A stretch of 8,205 bases of DNA from an uncultured Clostridiaceae bacterium (GTDB taxonomy: Bacteria; Bacillota; Clostridia; Lachnospirales; Lachnospiraceae): NCBI GenBank assembly GCA_949841235.1, contig CATKZA010000059.1, positions 1-8,205 on the forward strand, given 5' to 3'. The notes under the pieces were generated by a model. That model saw only the letters and a list, made by a program, of their open reading frames with translations. It made no database searches and was not told the DNA's origin. This document shows positions 1 through 5,979 of the stretch, piece by piece (positions within the stretch are counted from its first letter, which is position 1; each line of letters begins with the position of its first letter). The position numbers were made by a program, and so were the translations under genes.

Positions 1-114
1 TCTGTTATATACGATATTACGAACGGAAGAATTTTCAGAGTTGAGGGAAATCCGTCACGCAGACAGTTTCGTGAAGATACTCGAATGAAATTTATTTGCG
101 CAAAAGCAAACTAA
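1..114 (+). CDS. C-terminal fragment of an unidentified protein (5' part off window)
   Basis: Frame 1 is open from the left edge to a TAA at 112-114, giving 37 codons. The residues read as a natural protein tail: an aromatic/aliphatic strand (SVIYDITNGRIF), then EGNPSR and a basic end (FICAKAN). A SVIYD...EGNP pattern faintly recalls the last strands of Ntn-hydrolase-fold linear amide C-N hydrolases (choloylglycine hydrolase/C45 type), but this is a memory-based impression and not an identification. It converges on the histidine kinase gene with only 26 bp between the two stop codons, and no terminator hairpin is visible in that gap. An open frame of this length can arise by chance, so coding status itself is only moderately supported. 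Confidence 0.45.
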   Translation, partial: SVIYDITNGRIFRVEGNPSRRQFREDTRMKFICAKAN

Positions 115-140
115 GGATGACGGAACATTGCTCACAAATT

Positions 141-1175
141 CTACACCACCACCGGAAATTCAAGGCATAGCATAAACCCCTGCCCATATTTCGATTCCAC
201 CCTCAACTCTATATTTATCTGGCGAGCCATCTCCCTCGCCAGATAAAGCCCCATCCCAGTGGCCTTCCCCTTCCTCTGATCCGTATCTCCCGTAAATCCC
301 CTGTCAAAGAGAAACGGAAGGTCTGCCTCCTTGACGCCGATTCCATTGTCTCGCAGACAAAGGCAGATCCGATTCCTCTCCGGCGCAACGCCCCCGGAAA
401 TCTCCAGCCGTCTTTCCGGCTTTTCCCCGTCCTGGTATTTGCAGGCATTGCTCATCCCCTGCTCCAGAATAAATGCCAGCCCCTTTCGATCCGTGACCAC
501 CCAGACATCCTCCACCTCCAGAATGCAGCGAATCCCCTCCTCTGCAAGCACCGTCTCATACCGTTCCAGCATTTCCCCACAGCACTCCCCTAGGGAAACC
601 CGCTCAAACCGCAAGTCCCGATGGCTTGCTTTCAGTCTGGAATAATACAGTATCCGGGTGACATCCTCCGATATCCTGCTGCATGCATGCACCATCCTCC
701 CATAAACCAATGGAGACATCTCATCCCTTCGATTGTCCAGCACGAAGGACAGTAGGGATAAGGGTACCTTGATTTCATGAACCCAGACCTCCACATACTC
801 CTCATATTCCTTCCGCAGCTGCCGCTGTCTCTGCACCCCATCCTCCTTCTCCAAAATCATCTCTCCCAACCGGGTCAGCTGCTCCCTCTCCCGCAGGGAT
901 AATCCTTCCAGCATACCAAAATCTCTGTGGCGTTCCAGTTCGTCCAGATAATCCTCCACCTGCTGCCGCCTCCTCCTCTCCCGGCGAAGGGCATATCCAA
1001 CTCCTACACCGAAAAGCAATAAAGAAAACATGGAAAAAACTCCCGCCAGCACATAGAACCTCCTCGCGTCCATCAGCCAGAGAAAAAGGCCAAATAGAAC
1101 ATCCCATGCCAGCAGGAGCAATAGAAAAAAGCCGTATTCCACACATGCGCCCCAAATTCTCCTAACATCCTTCAT
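141..1175 (-). CDS. bceS: BceS-like intramembrane-sensing sensor histidine kinase
   Basis: A 344-residue membrane histidine kinase, the expected size for the BceS family. Two TM helices (about 13-34 and 40-62) are joined by a loop of only a few residues, so there is no extracellular sensor domain; this is typical of kinases that read the state of a partner BceAB transporter. A basic, coiled-coil-prone linker (64-125) leads to the H-box WVHEIKVPLS with phosphoacceptor His133. The ATP-binding domain carries the N-box (SNACKY, Asn243), G1 (DNGIG, 276-280), F-box (LPFLFDRGF) and G2 (GKATGMGLYLA, 303-313). All catalytic boxes are present, so the enzyme should be active. The ATG at 1173-1175 lies inside the end of the regulator gene (14-nt overlap) with GAGGAG at 1185-1190, which suggests translational coupling. 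It is the last gene of the operon. The family assignment is firm; the inducing peptide is unknown. Confidence 0.93.
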   Translation of the reverse strand: MKDVRRIWGACVEYGFFLLLLLAWDVLFGLFLWLMDARRFYVLAGVFSMFSLLLFGVGVGYALRRERRRRQQVEDYLDELERHRDFGMLEGLSLREREQLTRLGEMILEKEDGVQRQRQLRKEYEEYVEVWVHEIKVPLSLLSFVLDNRRDEMSPLVYGRMVHACSRISEDVTRILYYSRLKASHRDLRFERVSLGECCGEMLERYETVLAEEGIRCILEVEDVWVVTDRKGLAFILEQGMSNACKYQDGEKPERRLEISGGVAPERNRICLCLRDNGIGVKEADLPFLFDRGFTGDTDQRKGKATGMGLYLAREMARQINIELRVESKYGQGFMLCLEFPVVV

Positions 1176-1848
1176 GCCCTTCCCCTCCTCCCAGGCAGTA
1201 GCCCACGCCCCGCACGGTCTCTACCCGCTCCCGAAGCCCCACCTTCTTTAGCGCGCTGCGAAGCCTTGTCATATTGACCTGCAGCGCATTCTCATCAATA
1301 TATTCTCTGGTTCCCCACAAAACTTGAAATAATGCCTCCTTCTCCACCACCTCTCCCTGATACCGCATCAATTCCTCCAAAATCCTCCCCTCCTTCTCCG
1401 ACAGCAAAATAGACTTCCCTCCGGCATACAGGGTATATGTCAGGTAATCCAGCAAAAAGCCATCCCCCTCCAGCATATGCTCCCTGCCGGAAAACCGCTT
1501 GAGAAGATTCTCCACCCTGGCAAGGAGCCGGGAGGCAGGACAAGGCTTCGTCAGATATTCATCCGCCCCCAGCTGCAGCGCATGAAGCTCATCCTTTAAC
1601 TGATCCTTGGAAGTCAATACCAGGATGGGTGCCGATATCCTGCGCTTTGCCTGACGGCAGATGTCAAACCCATTCATGCCCGGCAGATTCAAGTCCAGCA
1701 GAATCAAGTCCCCTACCTCCGACAATATATCTTTCAGGGTATTGGAAAAACAAGTAATGCAGCACGTCTCATATCCCGCCTTCCCAAATATATCCGTGAG
1801 TTCCTCCCGCATCAAAGCATCATCTTCCACGATTACAATCTTCTTCAT
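1162..1848 (-). CDS. bceR: BceR-like OmpR-family response regulator
   Basis: A 228-residue transcription factor with an N-terminal receiver and a C-terminal OmpR/PhoB winged helix. The receiver shows the acidic pair Asp9/Asp10, phosphoacceptor Asp52 (LLDLNLPG), Thr79 (VLTS) and Lys101 (LTKP). The DNA-binding domain spans about 125-220 and ends in the usual RGVGYCL hairpin. The frame stays open upstream to 1965, but I place the start at the ATG 1846-1848: it begins the conserved receiver strand (MKKIVIVEDD), has AAGGGG at 1854-1859 five nt upstream, and avoids overlapping the permease gene. The 38-nt gap to the permease and 14-nt overlap with the kinase place it within the operon. Its expected target is the promoter in front of bceA, where a dyad lies at 4835-4851. 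The role in peptide-antibiotic resistance comes from the family and context. Confidence 0.93.
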   Translation of the reverse strand: MKKIVIVEDDALMREELTDIFGKAGYETCCITCFSNTLKDILSEVGDLILLDLNLPGMNGFDICRQAKRRISAPILVLTSKDQLKDELHALQLGADEYLTKPCPASRLLARVENLLKRFSGREHMLEGDGFLLDYLTYTLYAGGKSILLSEKEGRILEELMRYQGEVVEKEALFQVLWGTREYIDENALQVNMTRLRSALKKVGLRERVETVRGVGYCLGGGEGHEGC

Positions 1849-1886
1849 GCCATCCCCTTTTATCTCTGCACTCCATTGAACATTCC

Positions 1887-3977
1887 CTATTCGCTGCGCT
1901 TCCGCTCCATCATCTGCATGATATTCTGGCGGCTCAAGCGCATCACCATCTTTACATAGCCACATTCTATCACACAGAGAACCAGAATGCTAGCCGCCGC
2001 CACCCCGAATAGCACACCCCGCTGTCCCCGCAAAGAAGAAGGAAGCAGTCCTGAAAACAGGGACGTGACGCCAAAGATGCCGCTCACGCCCGCCACTCCC
2101 AGCGGCAGACCAAAATACCACCGAATCTGCCGCCTGGCAGAGAGAAAGAGTGCCTCCCTGGTACTGCCCAGGCAAATCAATGTGTGATAACGCCGCCGAT
2201 TCTTCTTCTCCTGCATCAGGTATTGAAGACTGATGACCGTATTGGCGATCACCAGAAAAACCAAGGCAAGATAAATGGTCAGATAACTGGCCGCCACAAT
2301 ATAAAAGAGCTGCCTCCCCATATTTTGAAGATAATTCTCATACTCCAGCCCCCTCCCCGCAAAATATTCATTTCCCCTCATAATTGCCTGCATCAACCCC
2401 ATCTCCTCAATCAAATTCTCCCGCAAATACCCATTCCAATAGGTGGAGATATTATCAATGCCATCCACATCCCCATAGGTCATAAACTTTTCCTCCGGCA
2501 GAATCAGCCCGAAAGCAATCGTAATGCTTCTGTCCACCACGATATCCTCGGAACACACCCCCTTGACCTGATATTCCTCCCCGCCAATCACGATCTTAGG
2601 ATAATGCTCCAGCAGTCCTTCAAAGACTTTCCTCTGCATCTCCCCATAAAATTCCGGATCGATATAAAAGTATAATTCCCCCTCTCCCAGTGACAGTTCC
2701 TTCTCCCCTGTATACTCGTGGAGGGCATTGATACCCGATAGGGAAATCATATGGGGAAACTCCCTGTAAATATCCAAATTCTCCAAATACTCCCTCTGAT
2801 CCTGCGTTAAATGCCCCGCCGCCTCTCTCAAGGAAGAAATATCGTATGTAAAGGTTTTCACATCGGTATCATCTCCCATGATTTCCCTAGTAGGTAGATA
2901 CGCCACCTTCACATCGGCATACCCTTCCAGCAACTTGCGGGATTCTTTATCCTCCAACAAATCCTCAATCTGCCGATCTGTCTTCCTATCGTAAGACGTA
3001 AAAGTGAAATCCATGCTGTGTACGCTGCCACCCTGCAAATTCTTCACCGCCACCGCAACCCCAAATCCCATGCACACCATGGCAATCAGAACCAGCAACG
3101 AAGAGATTGCCAGAGAGCCGAATTGGAGAAAGACATGATCCTGCAACTGGCGAAAAGTGAATATATGAAGGGATTCCTTTGCCCGGCGAACCATCGTCAG
3201 CTTAGAAAATACCGTGCAAAAGCCCTTAAAGAGAAGAAAGGTGCCAATCACGCCAAGCACCAGCATCCCGGCAAAACAAGGCAGCGCGCTCCACGCCACC
3301 CCTGAAATCGCTATGGCATAGGCCGCCGCCAAAAATGCCATCCCGCAAAGAAGCACGGCAGCGGATTTCTTCCCGCCAGCCACCACCAGTTTCTCCTCCT
3401 GGGGATCATTCATCATATCATAGGGTTCTCTCTTAACCATCTGCGTGCTTATCAGCACATTCGCCACCAGCTTAATTCCCAAAAATCCCAGCACGGTCAA
3501 GAACATTCCCTGGGGAGAGAAAGCAAACCGATGCCCGATAATGCCCAGTCCCGTAAGTCTGGCCGTAACCAAACTAATCACCTCAGACAGAAGCACCGCA
3601 ATGGGCAGTCCCGCCGCCAGAGCCATGGCTCCGCTGTAGAAATCCTGCACCATCAGCCACAGAAACAGGCGGCTCCTCTTCATTCCCAGCATCAGGAGCA
3701 TTCCATATTCGTGGCTCCTCCGCTCCAGTTGGTACCTTTCCGCAAAATAGATCATAAAAAAGATGAGAAACAGTGAGAAACCATAAACGCCCCCAATCAG
3801 TCCCAGAAGCTGATCTACCGCCTGGCTTTCCATCTGCTTTAGAAAAGACATTACATCCTGATTTTCCAGAGACAGGATCACATAAAATGCCACAATGGCA
3901 ATCACTAAGGAGAGAAAATAGATGCCATTCTCCTTCCTGTTTTTCTTATGGTTTCTCCTCATCAAACTAATAAACAT
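1887..3977 (-). CDS. bceB: BceB-like ABC transporter permease (10 TM, FtsX domains)
   Basis: A 696-residue permease of the peptide-antibiotic detoxification family. Predicted membrane segments lie near 20-37, 59-79, 106-134, 156-178, 206-226, 231-252 and 285-311. A large hydrophilic domain of about 245 residues (312-556) follows, then three more segments near 557-587, 620-645 and 656-676. This 10-TM plan with the big extracellular domain between TM7 and TM8 is diagnostic of BceB; that domain is the probable ligand-sensing part. FtsX-like segments include the cytoplasmic loop RRSHEYGMLLMLGM (87-100). It pairs with the upstream ATPase and, in this family, also forms a sensory complex with the BceS kinase. 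The ATG at 3975-3977 sits inside the ATPase gene (11-nt overlap) with GGGGGGAG at 3983-3990. An internal Met at residue 6 has no comparable ribosome-binding site. Length is slightly above the usual 640-670. Confidence 0.93.
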   Translation of the reverse strand: MFISLMRRNHKKNRKENGIYFLSLVIAIVAFYVILSLENQDVMSFLKQMESQAVDQLLGLIGGVYGFSLFLIFFMIYFAERYQLERRSHEYGMLLMLGMKRSRLFLWLMVQDFYSGAMALAAGLPIAVLLSEVISLVTARLTGLGIIGHRFAFSPQGMFLTVLGFLGIKLVANVLISTQMVKREPYDMMNDPQEEKLVVAGGKKSAAVLLCGMAFLAAAYAIAISGVAWSALPCFAGMLVLGVIGTFLLFKGFCTVFSKLTMVRRAKESLHIFTFRQLQDHVFLQFGSLAISSLLVLIAMVCMGFGVAVAVKNLQGGSVHSMDFTFTSYDRKTDRQIEDLLEDKESRKLLEGYADVKVAYLPTREIMGDDTDVKTFTYDISSLREAAGHLTQDQREYLENLDIYREFPHMISLSGINALHEYTGEKELSLGEGELYFYIDPEFYGEMQRKVFEGLLEHYPKIVIGGEEYQVKGVCSEDIVVDRSITIAFGLILPEEKFMTYGDVDGIDNISTYWNGYLRENLIEEMGLMQAIMRGNEYFAGRGLEYENYLQNMGRQLFYIVAASYLTIYLALVFLVIANTVISLQYLMQEKKNRRRYHTLICLGSTREALFLSARRQIRWYFGLPLGVAGVSGIFGVTSLFSGLLPSSLRGQRGVLFGVAAASILVLCVIECGYVKMVMRLSRQNIMQMMERKRSE

Positions 3978-4740
3978 TGGCGCTCCCCCCTCCCAGCTGA
4001 GCCATTACGGCAATAATCCTCTCATAAAAATCCTCCCTCGTCTCCTCTGCCATATCCCGACGCAGTTCATGGAAGATGATGCCATCTTGAATAAAGAGAA
4101 TCCTGGAACAAAAACTTGCCGCATTGATATCATGGGTCACCATCATGATCGTGGTATTCTGGTCCCTGCTAAGCCCCTCCAGCTTGTCCATCAGCCCCCT
4201 GGCATTCTTGCTATCCAGAGCCCCTGTTGGCTCATCCGCCAGAATCAGCTGGGGCTGCATAATCATCGCCCTTGCCGCCGCCACTCTCTGCTTCTGACCG
4301 CCGGACATCTGCGCCGGGAACTGATCCAGCACGGAGGAAATTTCCAAATAATCAGCCAGTTCTTCCAGCCGCTCCTCCTCTTCCCCCCGAATCCCATGAA
4401 TCGCCATAGGCAGCAAAATATTCTCCCTGCCCGTCAGATTATCTAACAATTCAAAGGTCTGAAAGAGATAGCCAATCTGGTTCCCCCGATACTCTGCCAG
4501 CCTTCTGCCGTGAAAGCCGCTGATATCCTCACCCCGCAGGAGAATCTTCCCGCCAGTGGGGGAAATCATGGTGGCAATGCAATTAAGCAGCGTGGTCTTC
4601 CCCGACCCACTGCTGCCCATAATGCCCAAAAACTCCCCCGATAGCACGCTGCAAGACAGACCCTGCAAGGCAACAGTCTTGTTCTCCTTCTTTCCATATT
4701 CCTTATAAAGAGACTGTACCTCTAATATTTTCTGCTCCAT
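3967..4740 (-). CDS. bceA: BceA-like ABC transporter ATP-binding protein
   Basis: A 257-residue ABC ATPase of the MacB/LolD/BceA group that powers the adjacent permease. Motifs in order: Walker A GSSGSGKTT (42-50), Q-loop Gln94 (YLFQTFELLD), signature MSGGQKQR (145-152), Walker B LILADE (165-170) with catalytic Glu170, D-loop GALD, and switch His203 (VTHD). The frame can be read two codons further to a TTG at 4744-4746, but that codon directly abuts the AGGAGG (minus strand, 4747-4752). The ATG at 4738-4740 is six nt from it and is the better start. First gene of the operon, with a candidate promoter at 4806-4834 giving a leader of about 60 nt. Function in expelling or target-protecting against cell-wall peptides such as bacitracin or lantibiotics is inferred from the complete ABRS module. 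Confidence 0.94.
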   Translation of the reverse strand: MEQKILEVQSLYKEYGKKENKTVALQGLSCSVLSGEFLGIMGSSGSGKTTLLNCIATMISPTGGKILLRGEDISGFHGRRLAEYRGNQIGYLFQTFELLDNLTGRENILLPMAIHGIRGEEEERLEELADYLEISSVLDQFPAQMSGGQKQRVAAARAMIMQPQLILADEPTGALDSKNARGLMDKLEGLSRDQNTTIMMVTHDINAASFCSRILFIQDGIIFHELRRDMAEETREDFYERIIAVMAQLGGGSANVY

Positions 4741-4746
4741 ATGCAA

Positions 4747-4752
4747 CCTCCT
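4747..4752 (-). promoter_or_regulatory. Shine-Dalgarno of bceA, decides the start codon
   Basis: A perfect AGGAGG on the minus strand. It is directly adjacent to an in-frame TTG (no spacer) but six nt from the following in-frame ATG, so it supports initiation at the ATG (4738-4740) and a 257-residue product. Confidence 0.8.
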
Positions 4753-4765
4753 GATCTTGAAAAAC

Positions 4766-4782
4766 TATTTGACCAGCAAATA
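4766..4782. repeat. Inverted repeat in the bceA leader (TATTTG-N5-CAAATA)
   Basis: A perfect 6-bp inverted repeat around ACCAG, lying between the predicted bceA transcription start (about 4799) and its ribosome-binding site. Read on the minus strand, the right arm is followed by GTTTTT, so it could be a weak hairpin in the leader RNA. It could equally be a DNA operator. The AT-rich arms make the RNA stem weak. Confidence 0.4.
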
Positions 4783-4805
4783 ACGCTGTACCCTTACTGA
4801 TACTC

Positions 4806-4834
4806 ATTATAAGGAAAATCACATAAAAATAACA
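4806..4834 (-). promoter_or_regulatory. Candidate promoter of the bceABRS operon
   Basis: The minus strand carries a perfect TATAAT -10 (4806-4811). At 17 bp spacing the -35 position (4829-4834, TGTTAT) hardly resembles TTGACA. A good -10 with a poor -35 and a dyad directly upstream is what is expected of a promoter activated by a BceR-type regulator. The predicted start near 4799 leaves a leader of about 60 nt before the bceA ATG. Confidence 0.6.
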
Positions 4835-4851
4835 CTTACATTTTTTGAAAG
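4835..4851. promoter_or_regulatory. Candidate BceR operator (CTTACA-N5-TGAAAG dyad)
   Basis: A 17-bp imperfect inverted repeat with 5 of 6 arm positions complementary around TTTTT, abutting the degenerate -35 of the bce promoter. It resembles the reported BceR-family box (TNACA-N4-TGTAA): TTACA matches fully, TGAAA differs by one base, and the spacer is one base longer. Position relative to the promoter fits an activator site. Assignment is by similarity and position, not by any test. Confidence 0.45.
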
Positions 4852-4940
4852 GTTACCTCTTCCGAACTATAGCAAACTCCCATGCAGCCCGCTATAAATA
4901 GCAATTTTCAGTATATGATACATAATTCTTTTCTTCATCA

Positions 4941-4969
4941 TTGACAAACCTTTAACGAAAAGATAAAAT
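4941..4969 (+). promoter_or_regulatory. Sigma-A-type promoter of the fructosamine kinase gene
   Basis: TTGACA (4941-4946), a 17-bp spacer, and TAAAAT (4964-4969) give a perfect -35 and a 5/6 -10. The predicted start near 4976 leaves an untranslated leader of about 90 nt before the ATG at 5065. This near-consensus promoter suggests steady expression independent of the divergent bce promoter, whose -35 end lies about 90-110 bp away. Confidence 0.7.
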
Positions 4970-5005
4970 AAACGAAATTCAGATACCCTTAGAAAATAGC
5001 AGAAC

Positions 5006-5040
5006 AGCAAAGGGCGAAATAAAAATATTGATTCTTTGCT
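5006..5040 (+). repeat. Inverted repeat in the kinase mRNA leader (AGCAAAG-N21-CTTTGCT)
   Basis: Perfect 7-bp arms at 5006-5012 and 5034-5040 flank 21 bases and end ten nt before the GGGAGGG ribosome-binding site (5051-5057). ATAGC at 4996-5000 can alternatively pair with GCTAT at 5038-5042, so two mutually exclusive stems are possible. No known riboswitch or T-box consensus is recognised. Confidence 0.35.
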
Positions 5041-5064
5041 ATAGAGTAAAGGGAGGGAAACCAC

Positions 5065-5979
5065 ATGACGAATACAGAAATGCCGCACTTTACTTCCCTG
5101 AAAGAAGCACTGGCCTCCCTGTTTGGAGAGCATGCCCAAATCGCAGAGCGCAGACAGGTCTTCGGCGGGGATATCAACCTGGCATATCGATTAACTCTAA
5201 CAGATGGAACCCAAGTTTTCATGAAAGAGAATAGGATAGAAAATATTGCATTTTTTACCGCAGAAGCCGCCGGACTAGCCGCCATTGCACAGACTGGTGC
5301 CATCAGCACGCCCCGCATCCTTTGCACAGGAACAGAGGAACGCCAAGGCGAATGCTCCTTTCTGCTCATGGACTTAATCGCTGGCAAAGGCCATGGGAAA
5401 GATTACTGGGAAATCTTTGCAAGGGAACTGGCCACCATGCACCAGGCATCCACGGGGGAACTGATTTCAGATGGGGACTATGGCTTTTTCCAAGATAATT
5501 TCATCGGCGCGGGAAAGCAGTGCAATACGCCACATGACAACTGGGTGGCGTTTTTCCGTGACTGCCGCCTTTCGCCCCAATTTCGGCAGGCAGAAGGCTA
5601 TTTTGGCAAAGCAGACATTCAAAAAATCCTCCGGCTGCTAGACGGACTGGAGAACCTTCTGATAGAGCCTGAACACCCCTCCCTGCTTCACGGCGACCTT
5701 TGGTCTGGCAACGTCATCACAGGAAGGGATGGCAGGGCATGGCTGATTGATCCTGCGGCCTACGTGGGCCATGCCGAGGCAGACCTTGCCATGACAGAAC
5801 TGTTTGGCAGATTTCCCCAGGATTTCTATGCCGCCTACAGAGAATGCGCCCCCTTGCAGCCAGGATACGAATCCCGCCGCAACCTGTATAACCTGTATCA
5901 TCTCTTGAATCATCTCAATCTCTTCGGGCATTCCTATCTTTCTTCCGTGAGAAATATCTTAGCCCATTACGCCTCATAG
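5065..5979 (+). CDS. Fructosamine kinase family protein (protein deglycation)
   Basis: 304 residues, the usual length of the bacterial fructosamine-3-kinase (YniA-like) family, within the aminoglycoside-phosphotransferase/choline-kinase fold. An N-terminal lobe has GGDINLAYRL (34-43) and ATP-contacting Lys54 (VFMKEN). The lid/hinge region has LLMDLIAG. A family-type stretch NWVAFFRDCRLSPQ lies at 159-172. The catalytic loop is HGDLWSGN (209-216) with Asp211 and Asn216, and the metal-binding Asp229 is in LIDPAAYVGH. Family members phosphorylate ketoamines on glycated proteins or small amines, making them unstable and so reversing glycation; the exact substrate here is unknown. The ATG follows GGGAGGG by seven nt and has its own promoter at 4941-4969. 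It is a single plus-strand gene between minus-strand neighbours; its last six bases overlap the end of the convergent glycosylase gene. The cytoplasmic location follows from the absence of signal or TM segments. Confidence 0.9.
   Translation: MTNTEMPHFTSLKEALASLFGEHAQIAERRQVFGGDINLAYRLTLTDGTQVFMKENRIENIAFFTAEAAGLAAIAQTGAISTPRILCTGTEERQGECSFLLMDLIAGKGHGKDYWEIFARELATMHQASTGELISDGDYGFFQDNFIGAGKQCNTPHDNWVAFFRDCRLSPQFRQAEGYFGKADIQKILRLLDGLENLLIEPEHPSLLHGDLWSGNVITGRDGRAWLIDPAAYVGHAEADLAMTELFGRFPQDFYAAYRECAPLQPGYESRRNLYNLYHLLNHLNLFGHSYLSSVRNILAHYAS

Noticed and set aside
95..104. Perfect palindrome TTTGCGCAAA near the left edge
   Set aside because: It lies within the putative coding tail, has no loop or following T-run, and is short enough to be chance.
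1849..1965. 39-residue N-terminal extension of the response regulator frame
   Set aside because: It precedes the conserved receiver start, overlaps the permease gene, and the internal ATG at 1848 has a good ribosome-binding site.
2184..2675. 163-codon plus-strand frame opposite the permease gene
   Set aside because: Low-complexity, His/Ile/Pro-rich translation typical of an antisense shadow; the permease on the other strand is a well-supported family member.
3922..4446. 174-codon plus-strand frame opposite the ATPase gene
   Set aside because: Antisense to a canonical ABC ATPase, with no ribosome-binding site or recognisable domain.
4891..4902. GCTAT-AA-ATAGC dyad upstream of the bce promoter
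   Set aside because: Arms of five bases with a two-base centre; too short to separate from chance in AT-rich DNA, though it lies in a regulatory region.
4867..5139. 90-codon minus-strand frame across the divergent intergenic region
   Set aside because: It starts inside the kinase gene on the opposite strand, covers two promoters and resembles nothing known; only its last 24 codons have a plausible separate start and are reported as a finding.
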